Below, piece by piece: positions 18,626 to 27,362 of a DNA stretch of 64,000 bases (position 1 is the first letter of the stretch; every line of letters begins with the position of its first letter). The notes under the pieces were generated by a model that was given only the letters and a program-made list of their open reading frames with translations, did not search any database and was not told where the DNA came from. Made by a program: the position numbers and the translations under genes. The DNA is from Flavobacterium sp. KS-LB2 (GTDB lineage Bacteria > Bacteroidota > Bacteroidia > Flavobacteriales > Flavobacteriaceae), in NCBI RefSeq assembly GCF_036895565.1, contig NZ_CP145904.1, positions 558,001-622,000 on the forward strand, written 5' to 3'.

Positions 18626-20005
18626 ATGGAAAAAGAGAATATTGCAGTAGGTCTAGATATTGGGACAACTAAAATAGTTGCCATGATAGGCAAGAAGAAT
18701 GAGTATGGGAAATTAGAAATTTTAGGTGTAGGTAAATCTAAAAGTTTAGGTGTGGCTAGAGGCGTTGTAAATAACATCACTCAAACTATACAATCAATAC
18801 AACAAGCGATTCTTGAGGCCGAAAATAATTCAGGCTATAAAATAAAAGATGTAGTAGTAGGAATTGCGGGACAACACATTCGTAGCATTCAGCATACAGA
18901 TTACATAAGCAGACACAATCCCGAAGAAGTAATTGGAGGGAATGACATTCAGCTTTTGATTGACCAAGTAAATAAATTGGCCATGTTACCTGGAGAAGAA
19001 ATAATCCATGTTTTGCCACAAGAATTTAAAATCGATGGACAATCTGAAATCAAAGAGCCTATAGGAATGTATGGCGGAAGATTAGAGTCTAGTTTTCATG
19101 TTGTAGTAGGACAAGCTTCATCGATTCGCAATGTAGGCAGATGCATTCAAAGTTCTGGAATCGAATTGTCAGGTTTGACATTAGAACCATTAGCTTCAGC
19201 GGATGCTGTTTTGAGTCAGGAAGAAAAAGAAGCAGGTGTTGCATTAATAGACATTGGCGGTGGAACAACAGATTTGGCTATATTCAAAGATGGTATTATT
19301 CGTCACACAGCAGTAATTCCATTTGGAGGAAATGTAATCACAGATGATATCAAAGAAGGATGCTCGATCATTGAAAAGCAAGCGGAGTTATTAAAAGTTA
19401 AATTTGGATCAGCTTGGCCAGGTGAAAATAAAGACAACGAAATTGTTTCTATTCCGGGATTAAGAGGGAGAGAGCCAAAAGAGATTTCTTTAAAAAATCT
19501 TTCTAAAATTATCCATGCTCGTGTTGTGGAAATTGTAGATCAGGTATTCACCGAAGTGAAAGCATACGGACACGAAGATCCTCGCAAAAAATTAATTGCA
19601 GGAATTGTGCTTACTGGTGGTGGTGCGCAATTGAAACACATCAAACAGTTAGTGGAATACATTACCGGTATGGATACCAGAATAGGATATCCAAACGAAC
19701 ATTTGGCTGGAAATTCAGATGAGGAGATCTCAAGTCCATTGTATGCAACTGCAGTTGGATTAGTAATGAAAAGTATCGAGAATAAAACACATAGTGCAAT
19801 ACGCATAGATGCAGTTGAACAACCTAAAGCTCCGGTTTATAGACAAGTTGTTGTTCAAACTCCAGTTGTGGATGAAATACCAGACAAAGAAGAAGAAGAT
19901 CAAAGTTCAAATGAGAAACATAATTCTACGGTAAATAGAATACAAAGAAATTTCTTTGACCGTTATGTGGATAAGATTAAGGATTTCTTAGATAATGCAG
20001 AATAA
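18626..20005 (+). CDS. ftsA: Cell division ATPase FtsA
   Basis: FtsA is the actin-like protein that anchors FtsZ filaments to the membrane. The 459-residue protein has the phosphate-1 motif VGLDIGTTKI, the SHS2/1C region, the IDIGGGTTDLA phosphate-2 motif and the adenosine motif VLTGGGAQL. The C-terminal ~60 residues are a charged linker ending in NFFDRYVDKIKDFLDN, which has the pattern of an amphipathic membrane-binding helix. Confidence 0.97.
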   Translation: MEKENIAVGLDIGTTKIVAMIGKKNEYGKLEILGVGKSKSLGVARGVVNNITQTIQSIQQAILEAENNSGYKIKDVVVGIAGQHIRSIQHTDYISRHNPEEVIGGNDIQLLIDQVNKLAMLPGEEIIHVLPQEFKIDGQSEIKEPIGMYGGRLESSFHVVVGQASSIRNVGRCIQSSGIELSGLTLEPLASADAVLSQEEKEAGVALIDIGGGTTDLAIFKDGIIRHTAVIPFGGNVITDDIKEGCSIIEKQAELLKVKFGSAWPGENKDNEIVSIPGLRGREPKEISLKNLSKIIHARVVEIVDQVFTEVKAYGHEDPRKKLIAGIVLTGGGAQLKHIKQLVEYITGMDTRIGYPNEHLAGNSDEEISSPLYATAVGLVMKSIENKTHSAIRIDAVEQPKAPVYRQVVVQTPVVDEIPDKEEEDQSSNEKHNSTVNRIQRNFFDRYVDKIKDFLDNAE

Positions 20006-20059
20006 AAGGCACAGCCTGAAAATATAAGAATTAATAATAAATATCAAAAACCCAAAATT

Positions 20060-21994
20060 ATGCCAAGCAACACAGAATTTGGAAGTATTTCATTTGATTT
20101 ACCTAAAAACCAATCAAATGTAATAAAAGTTATAGGGGTCGGTGGAGGCGGAAGTAACGCTATAAATCACATGTTTAAACAAGGAATTAAAGGCGTAGAT
20201 TTTATCGTATGTAATACGGATTCTCAAGCCTTGCAAAGTAGTGCTGTGCCTAATAAAATTCAGTTAGGAGTACATTTGACTGAAGGACTTGGTGCTGGAG
20301 CTAACCCAGATGTAGGACAACAATCTGCTATTGAAAGTATTTCCGAGATTGAAAAAATGCTGGATAGAAATACTAAAATGGTATTCATTACTGCCGGAAT
20401 GGGTGGTGGAACTGGAACTGGAGCTGCACCGGTTATTGCACAATTGGCTAAAGAAAGAGATATTCTTACGGTTGGGATCGTGACGTTACCTTTCTTATTC
20501 GAAGGGAAAGTGCGTCAGGAACAAGCATTAATAGGTATTGAAAAATTACGTAAACAAGTTGACTCTTTAATTGTTATCAATAACAATAAATTAAGAGAAG
20601 TATATGGGAATCTTGGTTTCAAAGCTGGATTTTCAAAAGCGGATGAAGTTTTGGCAACAGCCTCAAGAGGTATTGCTGAAGTAATTACGCATCACTATAC
20701 TCAAAATATCGATTTAAGAGATGCTAAAACAGTATTGTATAACAGCGGAACGGCTATTATGGGATCTTCTGTTTCTTCGGGTGAGAATAGAGCTAAGGAA
20801 GCTATTGTTGCTGCTTTAGATTCTCCGTTGTTAAATGATAATAAAATTACAGGTGCCAAAAACGTATTGTTGCTTATCGTTTCTGGAACTAATGAAATTA
20901 CAATTGACGAAATTGGAGAAATCAATGATCATATTCAAGCTGAGGCAGGTCATAATGCAAATATTATCATGGGGGTTGGTGAAGACGAATCACTTGGAGA
21001 TGCTATTGCAGTTACCATTATTGCTACAGGTTTTGACATTGAACAACAAAACGAAATTGTAAATACAGAGCCAAAAAAAATTATACACACATTAGAAGAT
21101 GAACAAAGAAGTGTTCATAATCTAAGTAATAAGACGGTTGCAGCTTTTGATTTAAATACAGAATCTCCAGCTTCTACTTCAAACGAAAGAATAGTTTTTG
21201 ATTTATTGGAAGATACTGTTGTTGCTCCTGAGCCAGTTGTAGCGGCGCCAGCTATCAATAAAGAAGAATTGATGGTAATGTCTGAATTTATTAAAAATTT
21301 AGACGTGACTTTTGAAATTGTTTCTCCTATTACTGACATTGATTTTACAATTTCATCTCCAGTAGCAGAAGTAAAACCAGTACAACAAAAAGTTATCGAA
21401 AGACAAGAACAAACAACGTTCTCTTTTGATTTGCCACTTTTCAAAACAGAACCAGTAGCACAAGTAGAAGAAAGCAAAGTAATGTTTGAATTGACGAATG
21501 AGACTCGTGATATAAAAGTAAATGAAGCAGTACAATTTGTTCCCGTAACAGAATTAGCTGAAAATGGAATTATCAAATATTCTCTAGAAGAATACATGGA
21601 TCCAGAGCCTGATTTCATGGCAAAACCAGTAGCTAAAACTCCAGAAGTTGTAGTTCCTGCAGAATTAAACATTACAATGAAGCAAGTTGATACATCAGTA
21701 AATACACCTGTGGACTTTGATGCTATTTCTCCAATGGAAATGACTATTGAAGAATCATTGAGAATGAGAGCTGATGAAAGAAGAAAAAAATTAAAAGAAT
21801 TCAATTATAAGTTTCATAATAATGTTTCTAAAATTGATGAATATGAAAAAGAACCGGCTTACAAAAGATTGGGAATAGACATTTCAAACAATCAAGCTAA
21901 TAATACAAATTCGAGAATCTCTGTGGGAACAGATAGCAACAACGATTTACAGTTGCGTTCAAATAACTCGTATTTACATGACAACGTAGATTAA
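20060..21994 (+). CDS. ftsZ: Cell division GTPase FtsZ with long C-terminal extension
   Basis: FtsZ forms the Z ring. The GTPase core (about residues 1-320) shows IGVGGGGSNA, the tubulin signature GGGTGTGAAP and the T7 loop around GFSKADEVLA. It is followed by an extension of about 300 residues rich in Glu, Val, Pro and Thr, giving 644 residues against ~380 in E. coli. A conserved-peptide-like EPAYKRLGIDI lies ~40 residues before the end, followed by an Asn/Ser-rich tail. Long linkers are usual in Flavobacteriia. A strong terminator follows, so this is the end of the cluster. Confidence 0.97.
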   Translation: MPSNTEFGSISFDLPKNQSNVIKVIGVGGGGSNAINHMFKQGIKGVDFIVCNTDSQALQSSAVPNKIQLGVHLTEGLGAGANPDVGQQSAIESISEIEKMLDRNTKMVFITAGMGGGTGTGAAPVIAQLAKERDILTVGIVTLPFLFEGKVRQEQALIGIEKLRKQVDSLIVINNNKLREVYGNLGFKAGFSKADEVLATASRGIAEVITHHYTQNIDLRDAKTVLYNSGTAIMGSSVSSGENRAKEAIVAALDSPLLNDNKITGAKNVLLLIVSGTNEITIDEIGEINDHIQAEAGHNANIIMGVGEDESLGDAIAVTIIATGFDIEQQNEIVNTEPKKIIHTLEDEQRSVHNLSNKTVAAFDLNTESPASTSNERIVFDLLEDTVVAPEPVVAAPAINKEELMVMSEFIKNLDVTFEIVSPITDIDFTISSPVAEVKPVQQKVIERQEQTTFSFDLPLFKTEPVAQVEESKVMFELTNETRDIKVNEAVQFVPVTELAENGIIKYSLEEYMDPEPDFMAKPVAKTPEVVVPAELNITMKQVDTSVNTPVDFDAISPMEMTIEESLRMRADERRKKLKEFNYKFHNNVSKIDEYEKEPAYKRLGIDISNNQANNTNSRISVGTDSNNDLQLRSNNSYLHDNVD

Positions 21995-22015
21995 CTAACT
22001 CAAACCAAAATGAGG

Positions 22016-22054
22016 TAGCCCGAAAATTCATATAATTTTCGGGTTATTTTTTTG
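22016..22054 (+). terminator. Terminator of the dcw cluster
   Basis: A 13-bp stem (22016-22028 with 22034-22046, containing CCCGAAAATT and AATTTTCGGG) is followed by eight Ts. It lies 21 bases after the ftsZ stop. Confidence 0.92.
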
Positions 22055-22110
22055 TATTATGAGTTAAAAGCAATCTGTTGTTAATTCCAGTAAATTTCTT
22101 TAGTTTTGTA

Positions 22111-22254
22111 GGGCCTTAATCCAGCTGTCGTTTCAAGCTTTTTCTCGAAAATGCTTTTTTCTAATCCCCTAAAATAGCTTCCGCTGGTCGCTTTTTAAGT
22201 TCAAGAAAAAACACATTTTCTCCCAAAAAGGCTTTTCACTTCCATCTGGGGCAG
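22111..22254 (-). repeat. Intergenic element A with long imperfect stem
   Basis: A 144-base non-coding block downstream of ftsZ that is less AT-rich than its surroundings. Its arms 22136-22160 and 22205-22233 pair imperfectly (core GAAAATG-C/G-TTTTTT). On the minus strand the ends read GATGGAAGTGAAAAGCC and AAAGCTTGAAACGACAGC. Block order resembles element B at 39354-39440, and I recall similar sequences between genes in Flavobacterium genomes, but this was not checked. Confidence 0.5.
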
Positions 22255-22257
22255 GTG

Positions 22258-22420
22258 ATTTGAGATTGTAGATTTAATATTGCAAATTTTAGATTTGTAT
22301 TCTCAATAACTTTTCAAAATAAAATAAGGAGGTTCTGGTTTTTAATTTATAAATTAAGTTTTTAATAAAAATCAGATAATACCTTAAATCTAATATCAAG
22401 AATCTAATATCTAAAATTAA
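22258..22420. repeat. Low-complexity inverted repeat before yqeY
   Basis: The left part (22258-22300) repeats AGATTT/TTTTAGATTT words and the right part (22383-22420) repeats their complement (AAATCTAATATC, AATCTAATATCTAAAAT). Together they form a large AT-rich imperfect inverted repeat with about 80 bases between arms, ending just before the yqeY start. The rest of the 22055-22421 spacer holds only element A. Confidence 0.55.
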
Positions 22421-22421
22421 T

Positions 22422-22871
22422 ATGAGTTTATCAGTACAAATCATGGACGAAATGAAAACCGCCATGAGAGCCAAAGATACCGTTGCATTAGAAGCCTTAA
22501 GAGCTATTAAATCTGAAATACTATTAGCACAAACTGCATCAGGATCTAAGGAGGAAATTACCGAAGACGATGAAGTGAAATTGCTTCAAAGATTAGTAAA
22601 AACCCGTAAGGAAAGCGCTAGGATTTTTACAGAGCAAAATCGTTTGGATTTAGCTGAACCAGAATTGGCTCAAATTGCAGTAATTGAAAAATTCTTACCA
22701 GCACAATTAAGCGAAGCAGAAGTTGAAGCTGTAATAGCTAAAATTATTGCAGAAACTGGTGCATCAGGAATTGCATCGATGGGAAAAGTAATGGGATTGG
22801 CAGCAGCACAATTAGGCGGAACTGCCGAAGGAAAAACTATTTCTACACTAGTTAAGAAACTATTAGTATAA
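22422..22871 (+). CDS. yqeY: GatB/YqeY domain protein
   Basis: A 149-residue stand-alone YqeY protein. The domain is related to the tRNA-binding C-terminal domain of the GatB subunit of the tRNA amidotransferase, but the role of the free protein is not well known. Visible family features are KDTVALEALRAIKSEI, LLQRLVKTRKESA, IEKFLPAQLSE and SMGKVMG. It is followed by a tRNA gene on the same strand. Confidence 0.92.
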   Translation: MSLSVQIMDEMKTAMRAKDTVALEALRAIKSEILLAQTASGSKEEITEDDEVKLLQRLVKTRKESARIFTEQNRLDLAEPELAQIAVIEKFLPAQLSEAEVEAVIAKIIAETGASGIASMGKVMGLAAAQLGGTAEGKTISTLVKKLLV

Positions 22872-22876
22872 TAAAT

Positions 22877-22923
22877 TATGAATTTTAAATTACGTTTGTA
22901 TAATTCGTAATTTTAAATTCGTA
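22877..22923. repeat. Inverted repeat just upstream of tRNA-Arg
   Basis: Arms 22877-22894 (TATGAATTTTAAATTACG) and 22906-22923 (CGTAATTTTAAATTCGTA) pair over 18 bp with one mismatch and one wobble; the loop is 11 bases. It ends 11 bases before the tRNA and could terminate yqeY or be an intergenic repeat. Confidence 0.65.
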
Positions 22924-22934
22924 CTTAAAATAAT

Positions 22935-23008
22935 GGCTGCGTAGTTCAACTGGATAGAATATCAGATTTCGACTCTGAGGGTTGCAGGTTCGAACCCTGT
23001 CGCGGCCA
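22935..23008 (+). tRNA. tRNA-Arg (anticodon UCG)
   Basis: All four arms fold: acceptor GGCTGCG/CGCGGCC (one wobble), D arm GTTC/GAAT, anticodon arm TCAGA-TTTCGAC-TCTGA, T arm GCAGG-TTCGAAC-CCTGT, discriminator A. Loop position 34-36 gives UCG, reading CGA (and other CGN) arginine codons. The 3' CCA is not encoded and must be added by the CCA enzyme. No copy of the 3' end was found elsewhere in the window, so there is no sign of use as an integration site. Confidence 0.96.
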
Positions 23009-23090
23009 CAAATACAATACAAATGCTTCAAAATATCAAGTTTTCTTGAGATTATTTTGGAGTATTTTTGCTTTAAACCGGTAATGAAAT

Positions 23091-23891
23091 ATGTTGTTAC
23101 AAATTTTTTTCTCAGTACTTTTTGGAGTGTTATTCCTTGCGCTTCTAATTTTTAGGGTGGTTGAACCAGCGTATGTCTTACTGTTTAATAAACCTCTTTA
23201 TATACATTGGTATCCTTTTGCTAAAAAACTAAAAGCAAGTCAACGCCAAATATTAGTAAACGATTTTCCTTTTTACAATAGACTTTCTTCTAAAAGGAAA
23301 ACGTATTTTGAACATAGAATAAATGAGTTTATTGTTAAGTATGAGTTTATAGGTAAGGAAATGATTGTTACTGAACAAATGCGAATACTGATTGCTGGAA
23401 CCTATGTGATGTTAACTTTTGGGATGAGGAATTATTTGGTGAGTTTATTCAATAAAATAATAATTTATCCATCTAATTACTTTTCCACGGTGAATCAAAC
23501 GACACATAAAGGGGAATTTAATCCAAGAATGAAAGCGGTAGTTTTTTCGTGGGAAGATTTTTTATTGGGGCATTCAATATCAAGTGATAATGTTAATTTG
23601 GGTTTGCACGAGTTTGCTCATGCTTTACATTTTCATTGTTTACGTAGTAATGATCCAAGTGCAATTATCTTTTTTGATGAGTTTAATGAAGTCGTAAAAT
23701 ATTATAGTGATCCAGTTTTAAATAACGAGTTAAATAAAAAAGACTATTTTAGATTGTATGCTTATGAAAATAAATTCGAATTTTTATCGGTTCTCTTAGA
23801 ACATTTCTATGAGACTCCTCATGTTTTTAAAAGTAGGCATCCAGAATTATATGCTCATATTTCAAGAATGATTAATTTTCAAGAAGAATAG
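23091..23891 (+). CDS. MtfA-like zinc peptidase (M90 family)
   Basis: A 266-residue protein with an N-terminal membrane segment (about residues 3-22) and a DUF980/MtfA-type peptidase domain. The zinc-binding HEFAH motif is at residues 173-177 and is followed by a conserved FDEFNEV and YAYENKFEFLSVLLEHFYE, which supplies the likely third ligand Glu. E. coli MtfA is linked to control of the glucose transport repressor Mlc; Mlc-based control is not known in Bacteroidota, so its role here is open. Confidence 0.82.
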   Translation: MLLQIFFSVLFGVLFLALLIFRVVEPAYVLLFNKPLYIHWYPFAKKLKASQRQILVNDFPFYNRLSSKRKTYFEHRINEFIVKYEFIGKEMIVTEQMRILIAGTYVMLTFGMRNYLVSLFNKIIIYPSNYFSTVNQTTHKGEFNPRMKAVVFSWEDFLLGHSISSDNVNLGLHEFAHALHFHCLRSNDPSAIIFFDEFNEVVKYYSDPVLNNELNKKDYFRLYAYENKFEFLSVLLEHFYETPHVFKSRHPELYAHISRMINFQEE

Positions 23892-24036
23892 TTAAAATAT
23901 AAGGAATAATACAAGTATCATTTTTATCAGCTTAATTCGGTTTTATATTTTACAATAAGTTCTTTTTGATGAAAATAGGTGGTAAGTTCCTAAAAGAAAT
24001 TGGTTTATAAAATGAAATAGTAATACCCTATTTTTA

Positions 24037-24044
24037 TATATTTG
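24037..24044 (+). promoter_or_regulatory. Possible -7 box of the hybrid sensor gene
   Basis: TATATTTG fits TAnnTTTG and is the only good match in the 357-base spacer 23892-24248. It is 205 bases before the start codon, which would mean a long leader. Nothing else recognisable was seen in this spacer, and it lacks the module found before the two other fructan units. Confidence 0.3.
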
Positions 24045-24248
24045 TAAAAATCATTTTATACTCAAAAAGAAATGATATTAGTTCTAGAAAAAAGAACAGT
24101 TACTATACTATTTGAATTGTCATAATCAAAAATTATTTTTTGTAAGGGTAAGAAGTCTGTAATCAGGGATATTATATAGACATGATTTTAGAAAATCAAT
24201 TACAAGAATAACTGAAATTACTCTAAAATTTTTATAACCATAAATCGT

Positions 24249-26972
24249 ATGTCAAGAAGAGGCTGTTTTATAGTACTGGCAAGTTTTGTATGTTTTCTGA
24301 ATTCCTGTAATTCATCAGATGGGGATAGAAAGAAAATTTCTATAGGATTTTCACAAAGTATAGATCATGATATTTGGAGAAAATCAATGGACCATAGTAT
24401 GCAAGTAGAAGCCTCACTTCATCCAGAGGTCAACCTGACCATTTATAATGCGAATCGTAAAGCTAAAAAGCAAATTAATGATATTGAAAAATTTATAGCA
24501 GATAAAGTGGATGTTATTATTGTATCTCCTTTTGAATCAGATTCTATAATTCCTGTAATTGAAAAAGCAAATGCTATAGGGATTCCTGTTATTATAGTAG
24601 ATAGAAAAGTTAACACTTCAAATTATACATCATATTTAGGGGCAGATAATGTTGAAGTAGGGCGAATTGTCGGGCGACATATTGTTTCGTTATCTAGAGG
24701 GATTGCAAATGTAATCGAAATTAAAGGAGCTTCTTATACATCACCTGGTCTAGAAAGGAGTATGGGTTTTAGCCAAATTGTAAATCAATACCCTAATATT
24801 AAAGTAATTTCTATAGATGCACAAAATGATGAACTGCCTAAGGATTTGTTTATAAAAAGTTTGAAGAACTCTCCCGAAATAAATTTTGTTTATGCTTATA
24901 ATGATGTAATTGCTTATCAGGCTTGGAAAGCGACCAGAGGGGAAAAGGCAAAAAATAAAATTAAATTTATAGGAGTTGATGGAGTTAATGGACCAAATGG
25001 AGGTATTCAGCTTGTCAAAGACGGAGTTTTAGAATCCACTGTCTTATATCCTACAGGAGGCAGTGAAGCTATTAAATTAGCATTGAAAATAGCTAATAAC
25101 GAGATTGTACCGAAAAATAATAAACTCAATACTATATTAATTGACTCAGTTAATGCGGATATTATGAGCAATCAATTTGATAAGATCACAATTCATCAAT
25201 CTGATATAGAGCAACAACAGAGCATTATCAAAAGTCAAGAAGAGAAATACTCCAGTCAGAGCAATCTTTTAAAACTTTTATTTTTATTATTTATATTGGC
25301 ACTAGGTTTAGCTTTTTTTAGTATTTATTCCCGTATTACAATAAGTCGTAAAAAGATTGAATTAGAAGAGAGAAATAAGAAAATTAAAAGCCAAAGAAAT
25401 GAAATTAAAAAGTATTCAGAAGAATTAAAACAAAGTAACGAAGCTCGTTTAAATTTTTTTATGGGATTATCTCATGAATTTAAAACGCCTTTGACTTTAA
25501 TTTTAAGTTCTGTCGAATCTTTGGGTAGTGAACTCAAAACCAAAGGGAGTTCAGTAAATAAAGAAATTCATTTGATGTATAATAATTCCAGAAGGTTGCT
25601 CCGGCTAATCAATCAATTATTGGATTACAGAAAAGTAGAAGACAAAAAATTTATACTAAGGGCTTCAAGTACTAATTTATTAGATTTTTCAAAAAGTATC
25701 ATTATAGATTTTGAAAGAGAAGCAAAGAAACTTAATATTGATTTCTCCTTGGTGTCAAATAATCCTGAACTTGAGGTATATATAGATCGTAATTTAATGG
25801 ATAAAGTCTATTTTAATTTATTGTCAAATGCATTTAAATTCACTCCTGAAAATGGTAAAATAGCAATAAAAATAAGAGAAGATAAGACTAACAATGTAGT
25901 TAAAATATCTTTTAAAGATTCGGGAATAGGAATCCCGGAAAACGAATTAAAACAAGTTTTTAATGCCTTTTATCAAGGGTCGAATAATTATAGAAATAGC
26001 TCAGGGGTTGGGTTGCATTTATCAAAAAGTTTTATTGATTTGCATAAGGGAACTATAGAAATTATTTCTAAAAATGGGACCGAATTTATAATAACATTGC
26101 AGTTAGGAAAAGCACATCTTGACGAAAAAAATATTCTAATGAATCCGGTTTTAGAAATAATTAATCAAACAGATTATTTAGATGAAGAAGTGATTCAAAG
26201 TTCAGAGTCCAAAACTAATGAGGATAAATATTCTGTTTTGTATATCGAAGATAATAAGGATTTGTCTGATTTTATTTCAAATAAATTGTCTGTAGAGTAT
26301 AATGTTTATGCCTCTAATGGATTTGATGCTATTGAACAATCTTTGGAAATAATACCAGATGTTATTATTTGTGATTTGAACTTACCTGGAAAAAACGGTT
26401 TTGAAATATGTCAAATTTTAAAGAAAGATCTTAGAACTTCACATATTCCAGTTTTGATACTGACCGCCTCAGATGATCCGGATTCTTATTTAAAAGCATT
26501 AGAGAGTGGTGCTGATTTATTTTTGACAAAACCTTTTAATTTAAAAGTCTTATCCCAATCTATAAAAGGGTTGCTTTTTAATAGAGAGAAACTTCGATTT
26601 TATTATACCAATAATATTTTAAAAATCGAGGATGGTGATTTTGGTGTTTCTGAACAAGATTTTCTAAGAAAGTTGAATGATCTTATTGAAAAAAATTTGG
26701 ATAATTCTGCTTACACCGTTGAAGATCTCGCACGAAGTTTAACTATTTCTCGGGTACAATTGTATCGAAAAGTGAAAGCTATATTAGGAATTAGTGTCAG
26801 TGACTATATAAATAATATGCGATTAGATAAATCAAAGGAGCTGTTGAAAAAGTCAGAATTAAACATTTCAGAAATTGCCTATGCAGTGGGTTTCTCCTCA
26901 CCAAATTATTTTTCAACTTCTTTTAAAAATAAATTTGGTGTTACACCTAAAGAATATAAAAGTAAAAAATAG
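24249..26972 (+). CDS. Hybrid two-component sensor/regulator with sugar-binding domain (fructan locus regulator)
   Basis: A 907-residue one-protein two-component system. Order of parts: signal sequence (residues 1-19, ending LNSC), a periplasmic sugar-binding domain of the LacI/ribose-binding type (about 30-310), a membrane segment near 341-362, a histidine kinase with H409 in SHEFKTP, an ATPase domain (GIGIPENEL, SGVGLHLSKS), a receiver with D709 in ICDLNLPG, and a C-terminal AraC-type DNA-binding domain. It has the layout of BT1754, the fructose sensor of Bacteroides thetaiotaomicron. Its position at the head of the GH32/SusCD genes suggests that it senses fructose or a close sugar and activates them. 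Confidence 0.93.
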   Translation: MSRRGCFIVLASFVCFLNSCNSSDGDRKKISIGFSQSIDHDIWRKSMDHSMQVEASLHPEVNLTIYNANRKAKKQINDIEKFIADKVDVIIVSPFESDSIIPVIEKANAIGIPVIIVDRKVNTSNYTSYLGADNVEVGRIVGRHIVSLSRGIANVIEIKGASYTSPGLERSMGFSQIVNQYPNIKVISIDAQNDELPKDLFIKSLKNSPEINFVYAYNDVIAYQAWKATRGEKAKNKIKFIGVDGVNGPNGGIQLVKDGVLESTVLYPTGGSEAIKLALKIANNEIVPKNNKLNTILIDSVNADIMSNQFDKITIHQSDIEQQQSIIKSQEEKYSSQSNLLKLLFLLFILALGLAFFSIYSRITISRKKIELEERNKKIKSQRNEIKKYSEELKQSNEARLNFFMGLSHEFKTPLTLILSSVESLGSELKTKGSSVNKEIHLMYNNSRRLLRLINQLLDYRKVEDKKFILRASSTNLLDFSKSIIIDFEREAKKLNIDFSLVSNNPELEVYIDRNLMDKVYFNLLSNAFKFTPENGKIAIKIREDKTNNVVKISFKDSGIGIPENELKQVFNAFYQGSNNYRNSSGVGLHLSKSFIDLHKGTIEIISKNGTEFIITLQLGKAHLDEKNILMNPVLEIINQTDYLDEEVIQSSESKTNEDKYSVLYIEDNKDLSDFISNKLSVEYNVYASNGFDAIEQSLEIIPDVIICDLNLPGKNGFEICQILKKDLRTSHIPVLILTASDDPDSYLKALESGADLFLTKPFNLKVLSQSIKGLLFNREKLRFYYTNNILKIEDGDFGVSEQDFLRKLNDLIEKNLDNSAYTVEDLARSLTISRVQLYRKVKAILGISVSDYINNMRLDKSKELLKKSELNISEIAYAVGFSSPNYFSTSFKNKFGVTPKEYKSKK

Positions 26973-27013
26973 ATGGTTTTCTATTGAACGGGTTTCTTCC
27001 TAAGAAAAATAGC

Positions 27014-27190
27014 GTAACATAATTGTATTTTAGGTAACATAAGAGTAACTACAACGAAGTAGTTACTCTTTTTGTTTGTATCTAATGTGTTGATAATTAT
27101 AGTTTTGAGTGATTTTTAATGGTTTTGTAAAGCATTGTATGAAATCATACCATTCTTGATATAAAAGCCGATTTTTTAAAAATATCTTAG
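27014..27190 (+). promoter_or_regulatory. Fructan regulatory module, copy 1 (before the GH32-like gene)
   Basis: GTAACATAA occurs at 27014 and 27034, exactly 20 bases apart. It is followed by a perfect 12-bp hairpin, 27041-27052 with 27059-27070, with loop AACGAA and then TTTGTTT, and by ATATCTTAG at 27182. Copy 2 at 29449-29625 has the same parts in the same order and total length. The hairpin may also end the sensor transcript, as it lies 69 bases after its stop. The direct repeat is a good candidate binding site for the AraC-type domain of the sensor. Confidence 0.7.
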
Positions 27191-27362
27191 TAATTGAATT
27201 TAAGGTCTAAACATAATTATTTTTTTTGATTTTAAATTGCAGCTGCGAAAGATCTTGAAAGTTTCTAAATTCTTTTTGATCGTTTCCTTTTTCTCACATA
27301 AATATTTTATCTGAGAGTATCAAATCTTTTTGCGCACTTATAATTCTCGTAAACCATTCAAT

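Noticed and set aside
21115..21804. 229-codon antisense open frame within ftsZ
   Set aside because: It mirrors the low-complexity FtsZ linker and is Ser/Thr-rich text typical of an antisense shadow.
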